From Fagopyrum homotropicum (taxonomy: Eukaryota > Streptophyta > Magnoliopsida > Caryophyllales > Polygonaceae): DNA of 64,000 nt. Both the position numbers and the translations under genes were made by a program. The notes under the pieces are model-generated. The model saw only the letters and a list, made by a program, of their open reading frames with translations. It was not told the DNA's origin and did no database searches. Below, piece after piece: positions 11,283-22,781 of this stretch. The stretch covers positions 165,997,481 to 166,061,480 of the forward strand of contig BSWB01000001.1 of assembly GCA_033239125.1 (NCBI GenBank). The letters are read 5' to 3'. Within the stretch, counting starts at the first letter, position 1, and each line of letters begins with the position of its first letter.

Positions 11283-14161
11283 TTTTTGACAAGTTTTGAC
11301 AAACTCAGCCCACATAATTTTGACTCTTATTTCAGCCCATCTTTCTCTCTTGTTTTATTGCAGTCCAGCCCGTATTGCTTCAGTCTCTGCCTGACCCAGC
11401 AGCTTCAGCCCATCTTCTGGCCTTGCTCCAGCCCACACCGGACCTACTATTGCCCAGCCAGCCCCCGCCTTCAGCAGCCCAAGGAAAAGACGGGCATGCT
11501 GCTCCTTACCTCGCAGCCCATGAAGCTGATTGGAGCAGCCGGCCTTCCCTCTCCCTCCTTTCCATACGTAACAGTTGCTAAGTGAATGAAGACCTTTTGT
11601 AACTGCTCTTGGATTTACGCAGAATAAGGACCATTTCAGCCGTGAACCACGTTTCCCTCTTCTGTCCACTTTCAGCGCTCCATTCTCCCCATCTTACCTT
11701 TTGTAGAAGAACCATTGGCCTCGCTTCCCTCTTCGTATCCCAGCCAGTGCAGATGACTCATCTCCCTCACCCTTCTCGTCGATCTTCAGTCTAGGCGCCA
11801 ACAAAGCCTTTGATCCCTCTGTACATCGGCGGCAACAAGAGTGTCGACCTCTTCCAGTCCAGGAACGTCTGTCGACTGATCCACGGGTGAGTAGCGACTT
11901 CTTCTTTTCCCTCGTGTCTGTCATGGGTGAGCACTCTTCGGATGTCTGTTGGCTTGGATCTAACGAGTGCTGCTTGGACCTACACACATACAGATCTAGT
12001 TGATCAGCAAACCTTTCTCTCCAGCTTCCAATCACGCAACAACAACGATACAACAATGCCAGCCCTAGAGTGCGGGTTCTACTCGCGGCAGATGCGCCAC
12101 AAGGACAGCACAGCAGCAGCAGAATTCGTGTCATCTTCATGCCTTCGAGTCTCGGAATCGGGTAAGGCTTGTACCCCTTGCTACACTACACTTCAGTCTG
12201 TTTCTTTCCTTGCCTAACATGGACCAGTTTCGTCTTTAAACCTACTCAGAACAACTATAGGAGAGCTATACAGATACATGCGTTTTTCTGAGTTTTCCGA
12301 AGTGGAAAACAGTCAACTTCGGGGCAAGATTTGAGCAAGTTATACTCATTATTTGTTGCTGAATTTTGGATATGTTGTAGTCAGTAGTACATAGCAGATC
12401 ATACTAAAATTTTGGAAGAATCGAAGTTACGGTTTGAGAGTTATGATGTTGCAAAGTTGATTCATCATGCAGTTTTTATAATTGTGCTGAGTGTTGGGAA
12501 AAACAACATGTGATGCTGTTTTGTGAGATAGTTTTGAATAGACTTTTGATCTCTGTTGGACTTGGATTTTGGATATGATATAGTTGGCATATTGTAGTAG
12601 AACATATCAAAATTTGGAATAAATCCAGCGAGTGGTTTAGGAGTTATGATTTTTCAAAGATAAGACAGTGTGCTGTTTTGTTAAGTGTTTGCTGAATTTC
12701 CAGAAACTGTGTTGATCAGTCAAGTTTGAGCATACTTTTAGATGTCTTAGAGATAAGATCCACCGTTCAGTTTTTGGGATGTTGTTTAGTGACATGCATA
12801 GGTTAATATGTCAAAAGTTGGGATGAATCCAACGGTGGGATTCAGAGTTATAGAGGCTCAAAGTGGACTTGTTGTACAGTTAGAAAATATACTCAGATTT
12901 TGGCTAAGTATAGAAAATTTCAAGTGTTGTAACCAACTTTGGAAATTTTTGTAGAAGTGATGGTTGAACAGTTTTAGGAAATTCTTTCTCCTAGGTGTAG
13001 ATGAGAATATGAGATATCATATATGATCTAGGGAATTATTTCAGAATTTTTATAAGATTATTCGAATTTTATATTTGAAGCCGAAGTTGGACCTTAACGA
13101 TCTTCCCGAAAATAGGAAAATGGGTAAATTGCTCGTTTGTAACCAAACTCATCTTTAGGAGTTAGAATATGACTTTTTAGTCTCAAATAAGAGTTTAGGC
13201 ATGAATTATGGAATTTTTGGAAGTTTCGGGACCAAGGGTAAAATAGTCATTTTACCATAAATTGGTATTGTATTAAGTTCTGTTCTAATAGGATCTACTA
13301 CCTTAGAAGTCTTAGACTTCTAATTACCTAGAAAGTGTGCTGACACACTTGCCTCCTTTGACAGGCAACCAAGTTATACAGTGACAGATTGAGTTGTGTT
13401 TAAGAGAGTCGAGATCTGATTCAGGTAAGTCCACGGACTTACTTAGCTGGCTTCTTGTATGAGTGTAATGTGTATGAGTGGTGTTTGTTAGTTATAATAA
13501 ATAACGAAACCGGATTAGGCCGACTTTATTATTTACGTAATTGACCCAAGTGTATGATAACGGGTCGTGACATCATCTGCTTAGCTCTTGCGAGAGTCTA
13601 GGAGGTTCCCTGCGACCAGCCCAGTCAAGTAGACGGTCAGATGCATTAGTACCATTCCGCGTTGGTAAACGGGGACAGGGGCGAGGTTTGGGAATCTCTC
13701 GTGTCACAAAATAAGTATCATTAGTAATGACATATCACCTAATTAAAGATAATAAAAGGATTGATTGTTGCATGTTGATTGTGTATGTTGTGTGTTTGTG
13801 CTTTTACCTTTATACTTATGTATAGAATGTTAGCTAACGGTTTTATACCACTTGTAGATGCCTTGCAGGTTAAGACAGTTGTAGAGAGATCCGGAGGAAA
13901 TGGTCAGTCGGGTCCACGTACTCATTTAGTTGGGGACGGGGATGTCTTATGTTCTTCATATGCGTCGTTTTAGTATCTTTTTATGTAAGGTTGATACATA
14001 TTCTCCATGTATATATTGGTTACAGTTTTCAAATGTTTTAAATACTTTTGTGCCTTGTTGTAAGATCCAAGTAAAATTGTTGTCAAACTATGGTCGAGAC
14101 CCATTGTGAGGTCCTAACCAGTAGCTCCCCGAGTTCTCAAAATTTGGGGTGTTACATGTAT

Positions 14162-14557
14162 TACCCGCACTTTGTGCGGGTTAGTTTTAATAAATATTTA
14201 ATACTTAGAATTTATTTGTATATTTGTAAAATAAAAATCCGGAGAATGAAATTATAATTATTATATGATTTTTAATTCTCTTTTAAGTATTTATCTCTTA
14301 TAATTAATTATATTTTTAAATTGATTTGTTAAGATATGCTTGTTGTTAAAAAAAATCCGTAAAAGTTTAAAAACTATTTTTATATAAATATTAATTTAAA
14401 TATTTAAAAAAATTTAGAAATCAATTTTCAATTTATAATAACATTTAGAAATCACTTATTAAAATAATTTTTTTTAGGTTTCGAGAAACATGGCGTTGAC
14501 ACGTGGCAATAGAGGCTTCTGCTTTAATAGATATAAGATTTACACTTACAAAGAAGA
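14162..14557. other. AT-rich spacer
   Basis: No feature recognised. Confidence 0.5.
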
Positions 14558-14797
14558 CATTAATAGTCACGATGGGTCGGCTATATTTTCTTTAGGTCAA
14601 AAATGGGGCAAAGTGGACGCCATTATTCACAATGGGGCGATTATATATTTAATACGTCAAAGATGGCGCAAAGCGGGCATCATTAATCACGATGAGTTGT
14701 CTATATATTCATTATGTCAAACATGGGGCAAAATGACGTCATTAGTCACAATATGTCAGCTATATAAATCAATATGCCAAAGATGTAGCTACACTTT
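14558..14797. repeat. 60-bp minisatellite, about 4 units
   Basis: The word TCAC followed by an AATGGG/GATGAG-like stretch recurs at 14567, 14627, 14687 and 14746. Each unit also carries GTCAAA.ATGG.GCAAA. Because 60 is a multiple of three, an open frame of 104 codons (14490-14804) survives across it. I regard that frame as a by-product, not a gene. Confidence 0.8.
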
Positions 14798-15331
14798 TCT
14801 ATAGGAATTCATGACACTCACGATATGGCCGGTCAATATAAATATGATCAGCCTAAGAAAGTTGGGTTGATAATTATATAACTCATATCACTATGAGAAT
14901 TTCTTGTCATTATATGGTGAATTGTTTTTATGTTTCATATGTTGTCTTCGCATGATAAATTATATATGTGATTATGTGTTGTTTGAGATCCATCGGTGAT
15001 AGTCTAAGGATCGTTAGCTAACGGTTCATATATACCGAACTCTTTTTAGGTTATCTTGATGATAAGAACAGTAGGATGTCAGTTAGAGTTGATGGTTAGT
15101 TGAGGCAATGTGTACATATCAGTGGTAAGTTGGGGTTATTTGTGTTTGTTAAACCGCATGTAAGTGGAGGTATACACTCGCATTAAAGTGGCATTGTAAG
15201 TTTGTTGATGACGCGGGTTAAAGACGGCTAGTGCAAAATTATGTTATTTTGTTATCTAGTTGCATGTAGTGAGTGATTTTTGTAATTTTTGGTAACTCAA
15301 CAAGTGGAATGTTTTAATAAATTTGTTGTGC
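14798..15331. other. Spacer
   Basis: No recognisable gene. Moderately AT-rich. Confidence 0.4.
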
Positions 15332-16254
15332 TTTTTGTTGCAAGGTTATATAGGTAAATTTGTTGTCATGCTAATTGATGAGACTCACTATCTGGCCCCC
15401 AATAAGATATTGGGTTATTAAAAAAAACTCAGTTGTTACATAAATCATGTGAGAAAAGCAGATTTTGTACCTTAAAATTGGCTTGTAAAAGCTATTAATT
15501 TGAAGATTCAAACAATTAAAATCAAGGGGTAAGGCGTTTTAAGATATTTGGGGCTCCTTGTGGGATGTCGTCGTGTCGAGATGAAATTTTCCCTTCTAGC
15601 TGGATCTTTGTTTTTTTTAACTACGTCCTGATTAGCTTATCATGAATGTTTTTAGAGAAGTTAATAATGGTGTCACGTGTTTGACCCATTTGGAACACTC
15701 GACTCCCATTTCTATGACGGTCGTGAACTTCATGTCCTCGTTCGTAAGGATTTATTAAGTTAGATTACCTTCAAGAGCTAGTCAATTAACTTAACTGCTT
15801 CGTTTATAAACATATCCTTATCACGCAAATCACCCTTAAATATTATGTATTGGTTTATTTTTAAATCATTTTGTTTAAAGTGATGATCTGTGGCAAACTC
15901 GATATCTAAGTCACCGATCGATCCGGTTGGTACCGACTACCAACTCGTAATCAACAAGAGCAGAAGGCCATCGTTTTTCGGTGAAATCATTATCACGAGG
16001 TGCCCTCCGCTTTAGGGACCAAGTGACCCAAACCTTCGCCCAAGTAAAGCAGTTCAATTTCTCTACTTGGAGAGGGTCAACCAGTGATTGCCTACGCAAC
16101 CCCGACAAGGGTATATGAGAGTATGAGACCCAATTCGATCGATTTAATAACCGACACGGATATTAGGGTATTTGTCAACTAAGTTACAAACTCATTTGTC
16201 ATTTCGTGCATCTTCATGTTTTATTTTTAATTATTGTTTAGTTTTAGGGATTGG
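15332..16254 (+). repeat. Duplicated segment A: LTR 3' end plus flank, upstream of RABH1b copy 1
   Basis: It starts with a truncated LTR end (GTTGCAAG... to GTTGTTACA at 15440) related to the two LTRs in this window, then continues into unique-looking sequence. The same order of sequence occurs at 28055-28930, upstream of RABH1b copy 2, with many point differences. The segment therefore travelled with the gene during duplication. Confidence 0.8.
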
Positions 16255-17650
16255 TTCAAGTAATATGCGTTTTTGTGGTAAGGCCTTACGGTATACTATG
16301 GGCCGTTGATTCACTAGGTCTAATGGCTCACAATCATCCACGTTATAACGAATTAGGAGAGGTACGGTGACATTTTTTCAAATTTTAGAAGGTACAAGGA
16401 CAATCTTTTCATTTCGAAAATCTATTTATAAAGAAGGGGATGCGGTGACATTTTTGTAGTTTTCATGAGAACATTATAACGGTTATTATCCCCGTTCATA
16501 GTTTTATTTTCAATTCGTTCAAAATTATACATTATCAGTTATAATATTTGTTATAGTTAGTTCACACATTATTTTGTTAAGCACTTGTTTGCTTGAACTA
16601 ATAAAACACAATATTTGAACTACAATACACAATGTTCAAACTAATGATACCCAAAATTTGAACTTATATTGTAAAATTCATGTTTTTAGAGTTACGGTTA
16701 TTAGAATCAAGTGTTTCAATTAGTTCAAATATTTTATATTATTAGTTCATGCATAATATTGAACTTATGAATAAAATTTATAAAAATATATGAACTATTA
16801 TTACAATAAAATATGAACTAACTAAACAAATAACTTTAACGAAGTCTTAAAAAAAAAATTTAAACGAGAAAGTGTCAGCTAGAAAAATAAACGAAAAAGT
16901 GTCTGCTAGAAAAAAAAAGAGAAAGGAAAAAAAGTAGATAAAAATTTCAAAAATTTTATATTATTAATTCAAAATATTTGAACAAAAATTATAAAAATTT
17001 AGACGAAAAAATGTTAAAAAATTAGAACTATTAGAATAAATAATTTAAACTAATTGAACAAAAATCTGAATCATTAGATAAACAATTTAACTAGAAGAAA
17101 GGAAGAGAAAATAACTAGAATAAAAAATTCAAATTTTTTATACAATTAATTTAAAAAAAAATTGAACGAAAATGTATAAAATTTTGAATGAAAGAGTGTT
17201 AAAAAAATAAGAATTATTAGGACAAACAGTTTGAACTATTTGAACAAATATACGAACATTAGAAGAGACAATTTGAGCTACGGAACAAATAAAAAAAAAT
17301 CTATATACACCTTATAAAAACTACAAAATTGTTGCCGCATCATAACCTTTTAAAATAGCGTTTTAAAAGGGCAAAATTGTCGTATGAACTCCGCGCTGCC
17401 CATAATTAAATAAATGACGTAGACTAATCAGAATGGTTGGATCTAAGAGATCAACGGTGCATAATACTCCGTAATGCCGTACCAGAAATAACTCTCCATA
17501 CATTAACCAATTCCTTATTTTAATGGAAGAAAAATAGGGTATATTGTGGGTGTTTTATAGAAGAAGAGTAACTCGGTTGAAACAGAGTAAATTATAGGTG
17601 CTTTTATGAAATTTCCTGAAAAAGAAACCGATCTATTACTCCCTAGTCTA
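16255..17650. other. Distal upstream region of RABH1b copy 1
   Basis: The AT-rich part 16700-17290 matches 33860-34260 and the pieces at 36708-37010 upstream of copy 3; copy 2 lacks it. The end, 17520-17648 (TAATGGAAGAAA to GATCTATTACTCCCTAGT), matches 28950-29070 next to copy 2, so it is former RABH1b promoter-proximal DNA now cut off by an insertion. Confidence 0.7.
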
Positions 17651-17664
17651 TATATATATATACA

Positions 17665-20578
17665 CGTAACACACCAATTTTAGGCGCGTTTACGATATTT
17701 ATTTTCCGGATTTATCGATATTTTAATAGTTTAAATATTTTTTTTACGAGTATAATTATATATTTGACGTATACACATATGTTCCTTATTTTATTTCCCT
17801 AGAAATTATTTCTAATTTAGAAGTTTCGTTCCGGTTCGTTTTGATCGAGTCTTTTTTTTTATTCCCACTTCTTTATTTTTTTTTATATATATATTATTTA
17901 TTCTTATTATTTTGTTGTTATCCTTTCCCGACCAATCTAAGGAGCAACCGTCTCCTCCTTCATCCTGTTGCAACCACTGCTCCTACCCATCTGCAGTGAT
18001 CTAGCGTGCAGGCGCTCTGCACCAGTGAACTAGGCTGACCCCTCGACCCCTCTCGTGACCTGGTAGCCCATGCCCTCCTTTTGTCCCTTCTGTTTTCACG
18101 TTGTATCAACACAGAACCTCAATCTTAACCCTTGAGCCTGCCCTGTTTCTTCTTCAGCTCCTCGACCCCGGCTACTCCTCAGTCTTCACCTGATACGGAC
18201 CATCCCGCTCTCTTCTCGAGCCTCGCCGGACTCGTTGTCGCCGGGGACTGCCGTGCACTCCCTTGTTTCTTCTCTCAATCTCGAACTCCCCTCTGTTTCC
18301 TCCATCTCTACAAAATAACAGCTTCACCTCTTCTGCTCCACTCTTCCGTCGACAACCACCGGAGACCTGGAGTGCCGCCTCGCCACGCATCCAGGAAACC
18401 AGTGAGCCGCCTTCGCCAAAGAACCAGGGTTGCCTCCCTCTATTGCCGTTGCCGGAAGAGCACCCCTGCTGCCTTTAATCCGCCACTCCTCTCCACTTTT
18501 CTTCCTCTATCTACCCCAGGAACGGAGAAGGTCTGGCCGCCAGGGATCTATCAACCTCCGGAACCGCCGCCTCCATGTTGTGCCGCTAGGAACAACACCG
18601 GAGAGGAGCCTGCTTGGAGCCCGCCTGCGCCGCTGCCCTCTGAGCCCCTTCTCCGTCTACCGTGTAAGAGGTTGATGAAACCCTATTCTTTTGTTGCTTA
18701 AATCGGGCCCCTCAAATTATGCGTAATTACAAATTGTAACCAGTATTTTGTATTTGCAAATTTGACCCTAATTTCTGAAAGTTGCAAATATGCCCTCTAC
18801 TGTTATAATTACAAAAGGGGACCAAAATTTTAATTATGGAAAATAACCCAAGCTTTATGATATTGTCATATTGCCTAGAAAATGTGTTACAAGATTTAAC
18901 CTTGGATTTCATATACGAGTTTGATCTTATATTTATATATATTACCTTTTGTGTCCTTGTTGGTTTATTTACGGGATTTGGCCCAAATATTTAATTACGT
19001 ATTATGACCCATATTTTGGAATGGTATTATTTGCCCCGCAAAATGCGTTAGCATGTTTTTAATCTTGGATTTTAGTTACAAGGATATTCTTATAATTGTT
19101 TATATTGTATACATTCCCCGGAAAGTGTTTTTAGGATTTTAAACTCGGATTTGAATTACGGGGGGTATTCTTATAGTTTATGTATACTATGTAGTATGTC
19201 CAAATTTAGCATTATGCTAAATTTGTATAGTTTTGGTGTTAGGTGCGGAAGCGCCCCGATAAAGGTCCAACGAGTCCAAGTCGACATCCGTTGAACGACT
19301 TTCGTCTTTTGACGTCACGTGAGTACCCTCTCCCTCGAGATTGCGATCTTACTCGATTTAGTTATGTTTAGTATTAGCATCATGCTAGGTTGGATCTAGC
19401 ATAACTTAGAGTGAATACCAAGTAGTGGGTATGGATCTTAGGCGAGTGTGAGGAGCATGTTAGACCTCATAGGTTTTTACGTTGTTCTTGGATGTTGAGT
19501 ATGATCCTATGAGAGGTAGTATGCTGTTATAAGTTCTAGTATGTGTTTGAGAGAGTGGACTATTGGTAGATCTCCTCACGCGTTGAGTGAGAGGTGAGTG
19601 TAGGAGTTCTAGGATGCGGTCCTAGAATTGAGAGTCAAATGGTCTTGCGTAGATCATTTGTATAGAAGTCTAAGACTTCTTGTGTGAATGGGTTGTTGAC
19701 ATGTATCCTCTTGTGAGCAGGTTGTGGGCTTCTTCCCAAGGGAAGCGAGAGTGTAGTGAGTTGAGTGTGGAGACGAGGTAAGTCTCCGGACTTACTTAGC
19801 TCGTATTCTCTGTATTAGTTTCGATGCGTGTTTGGTGGTGTGTGTTTATTGTTTATGTTAAAACATCTAAACCGGTAATAGGACCACCGACTTTATATGT
19901 GTATATTTGGCCCAAGTGTATGATAACGGGCGGTAACCGCTTGTCCAGTCCAAAATGGGGATGACTGGGAGGTGCCTTGCGACCAGTCCAACGGGTGATG
20001 CTGATCCGCATCAAGTACAAACCCGTATGGTGAAAGGGGACAAGGGTGAGATTGTTAAGATTCTCGTGTCACAAAAGAAGTTGAATTAGAACGGGATATG
20101 ACCTATTAATAAAAAGATAATAAACCGGCTTGTGTGTTTTTGAGCATGTTGTGTGTTTATGATGCCTTATGTGTGTGTGTGCCAATACCATGATTCTAAT
20201 GCCTTGAATGCTAGCTAACGGTTTTATACCGATATTGTTGTAGTTGTCTTGCAGGTTAGGAACGCGATCGAGAGATTCGGAAGAGTGGGCAGCCGGGGTC
20301 CGTACATTTTAGGATTGGGTTTTGGGTGGAGTCGAGTTTGAGTATTGTATTAGTTGTATGTTGTATGGCGTTTAGTTTTTATGGTTGTATTTTCGGCTGA
20401 GTCCTTTGTTGTATTCTTTCATGTTTGTCTTTTCATTGCATAAAAATGTATTTCGGTTTTGGCCTTTATTTGTGCCTTGTTGCAAGATCTAGTGAAATTG
20501 TTGTCAAGCTAAGGGTCGGGACCCATTGTGAGGTCCCAACCCATAGCGCCCCGAGTCCCGCGGATTCGGGGTGTTACA
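17665..20578 (+). mobile_element. Second solo LTR, about 2.9 kb, related to the 10.9-14.2 kb LTR
   Basis: The 3' end is clear: GATTCGGGGTGTTACA to 20578, followed by ATATA. The 5' end is less sure; CGTAACACACCAATTTT at 17665 is the best match, preceded by ATACA, one mismatch from the right flank. Blocks shared with the first LTR in the same order include ACTTACTTAGCT, CAAGTGTATGATAACGGG, TGCGACCAG, CTCGTGTCACAAAA, GCTAACGGTTTTATACC and GACCCATTGTGAGGTCC. No internal coding region. The open frame at 18132-18701 lies in the GC-rich middle and shows no protein family. Confidence 0.75.
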
Positions 20579-20821
20579 ATATATTACTAAAATAGCACCC
20601 ATTTTGTCCACGTGTCAATCTTTAAGGCCGTCCACGTCAGCATTTTTCAATTTATTTACAGATCTGCCACAATGTATTTACAGATTTGCCATTAATCATT
20701 TTATAAAAAAAAATTTTATTAGAATTTATAAACAGTCATCATGCCACGTCAATTATATTAAAATTAAAAAAAATTAAATATACTTATCTACCAATTAGGG
20801 TTGATTAGGTAAGTAGGCTTT
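20579..20821. other. Short spacer between LTR 2 and the TIR element
   Basis: Nothing recognised. Confidence 0.4.
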
Positions 20822-22300
20822 TTTTTTTAATTGTATACTAACTAGGCCTTTTCTAGTTTTCTATTTAGTAAATATACCCCATAATTTTTTTACCCCCCTT
20901 CTATTAAAAAAAAAGAAAAGAATATTTGATGTTTGCTATGTAAACTCCATCCAACCAAACACTTCCTTTCTTATAAAATATTCAACCATCTCAATCGTAT
21001 AGGAAATATATTAATCTATAATCTAACATCTAATACAAAAAAAGTATAAATATTTCATGGCTACTATTACTTACGTACTAATCTAGTTCTTTTGCCACTT
21101 AAATTTAATACCTTCGAGTCCTTTACCGCCATGAACGCCTTCTTTGTCGGCAGTCCATTGACACATCATCCCACAATGGAGTTGATCATAAACCTGTTTA
21201 TAAGTATCAAGCACAACGTGTCCTTTGATACTCGTACACCCACAGAAGAAAAGGGTATTTCAAAGATAATTGGGACGAAACTTGAAGTGGTAATCTTCTC
21301 CGTTCTTCAACACATGAACTCCCAAGTCGTCGCCGCCGGATTTGTCGTCGCCGGATTTGCAGTGGAATGTTAAATCGACGCCGTCTCCGATTTTGTTGGT
21401 GATTATAACCCGGGTTTTCGGACAGTTGTATGATGATTCGATTTTGTTGGTGATTAAAACTTTCGGTATGTGAACTTCCGGTATTTAGAAATTCTAGTAT
21501 GTAGAAATTCTGGTATGTTGAAATTCTGGTACGTAGAAATGTCTGGTATGTTCATAAATTCGGTATGTGAATTCCGGTATGTGAATTACAGTACGTAAAT
21601 TCCGGTATGTAAATTCCGGTATGTAAAATGTCCGATATGTAAAATCTTCTTAGAAACTATATTTGATTATGATATTTGAAAAAATACAATTCTGGTATGT
21701 GAAAAAATTTGATTATGGTATGTGAAAAATACAATTCTGGTATGTGAAAAAAATACAATTCTGGTATGTGAAAAAAATACAATTCTGGTATGTGAAAAAA
21801 ATACAATTCTAGTATGTGAAAAATACAATTCTGGTATGTGAAAAAATACAATTCTGGTATGTGAAAAAATACAATTCTGGTATGTGAAAAAAATACAATT
21901 CTGGTATGTGAAAAAATACAATTCTGGTATGTGAAAAATAAAATTCTGGTATGTAAAAAAATTCTGGTATGTGAAAAAATTTTGGTATGTAAAAAAATTC
22001 TGGTATGAACAAATTTCTGGTATGAAAAAAATTCTGGTATGAATATGAAATTCTGGTATCAAATTCATACCAAAAAAATAAAAATAAATAAATAAATAAA
22101 AGACAAAAAAAGAAAGGAAAATTAAAATTAAAATAGAAGTGACGTAACATTTGAAAGATTTTCATGTATTTTTCTTTTTTTTTTTAAATAGAAGAGTTAA
22201 TTATTTTTACCTACCATTAATAAAAAGTGGTAAAAAGTTATGAGGTACATTTACTAAATTATATTCTTAAAAAGGCCTAATAAGTCAAATTCTCCCGATT
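20822..22300. mobile_element. TIR element carrying a minisatellite
   Basis: The left end (20822-20905; ACTAACTAGGCCTTTT, then TTTAGTAAATATACCCCATA) is the inverse of the right end (about 22210-22300; TTTACTAAAT then AAAAAGGCCTAATAAG). The inverted arms are about 75 bp and imperfect. Inside are a short unrecognised open frame (21092-21373) and a long minisatellite. The same ACTAGGCCTTTT end recurs near 36868, 46310 and 47562, so it marks a family. No transposase seen; class unknown, Mutator-like or MITE. Confidence 0.65.
21470..22065. repeat. Minisatellite with core TTCTGGTATGTGAAAAA
   Basis: About 25 or more units of roughly 15-25 bases, each with the core CTGGTATGTG, drifting at the left (CCGGTATGTAAATT) and homogeneous in the middle. 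Minus-strand open frames over it (HTRIVFF/FHIPELYF repeats) are artefacts of the repeat. Confidence 0.92.
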
Positions 22301-22558
22301 TAAAACTAAATAAAAATTTTCTCCTCTAACTTTATATAAGTAAAATTGATAATATATTGAGTAAATATAATACTCGAACAATAATAATAAATTTTTAATT
22401 ATATTTTTTTATTTATTAAAAAATATAATTAATTTTCAAATATTAGTTATATTAATTAATAAAAAATAATTATTTTTATAAATTAATATCAATATCTAAT
22501 TCATTGAAATTGAAAATATAATATTTTTTTGTTTAGACAAGCTGGGCACTCAACTAAC
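22301..22558. other. AT-rich spacer, part of the insertion separating RABH1b copy 1 from its old promoter
   Basis: Very AT-rich. Sequence shared with copy 3 resumes at about 22559 (CTTCCTACTACGCTACAG). Confidence 0.5.
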
Positions 22559-22781
22559 TTCCTACTACGCTACAGTTCTACTCGGATCTTCAAATCCATC
22601 GAGTCGAGTGACAACGCAGCCATCAGCGTTTTTCCTTTGTCGTCTCATCTCTCCACCTCAAAGGGAACGAAGAGCGACAACCGAAATCACTTGGATTCAA
22701 TTCATCCAAGAACTGTATTTCTTCAGAATCGTGAACTAACTGCAGGATCATTTCAAGTTATTTCGATTTTGGTCCGCATCA
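22559..22781 (+). promoter_or_regulatory. 5' UTR and proximal promoter of RABH1b copy 1
   Basis: It matches 39261-39485 of copy 3 closely and 29075-29247 of copy 2 from GACAACGCAGCC onward, ending GGTCCGCATCA before the ATG. Such conservation up to the ATG fits a 5' UTR. Upstream of 22559 homology to the sister copies stops because of an insertion. Confidence 0.65.

Larger units (their letters stand above)
10882..14161 (+). mobile_element. Solo LTR, about 3.27 kb, of a Ty3/gypsy-type retrotransposon
   Basis: The element spans 10887-14156, begins TGTAATATCC and ends GGGGTGTTACA. Perfect 5-bp duplications, TGTAT, flank it at 10882-10886 and 14157-14161. I see no internal coding region, primer binding site or second LTR, so it is a solo LTR left by LTR-LTR recombination. 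Length and ends resemble the long LTRs of Del/Tekay chromoviruses, but that lineage is inferred. The 3' third shares many blocks with 17665-20578. Short open frames in its GC-rich part (11.3-12.2 kb) are not genes. Confidence 0.85.

Noticed and set aside
11286..12217. Several 60-150 codon frames on both strands
   Set aside because: All lie in the GC-rich part of the solo LTR, where open frames are expected by composition.
18132..18701. 189-codon frame, Pro/Ser/Arg-rich
   Set aside because: It lies in the GC-rich middle of an LTR, overlaps other open frames on both strands and has no recognisable domain.
21470..22065. CRISPR-like array of short repeats
   Set aside because: Spacing is irregular, the spacers are themselves repeats, and the host is a plant. 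It is a minisatellite within a transposon.
21657..22165. Minus-strand frames encoding FHIPELYF/HTRIVFF repeats
   Set aside because: They are translations of the minisatellite in several frames at once, with no start context or domain.
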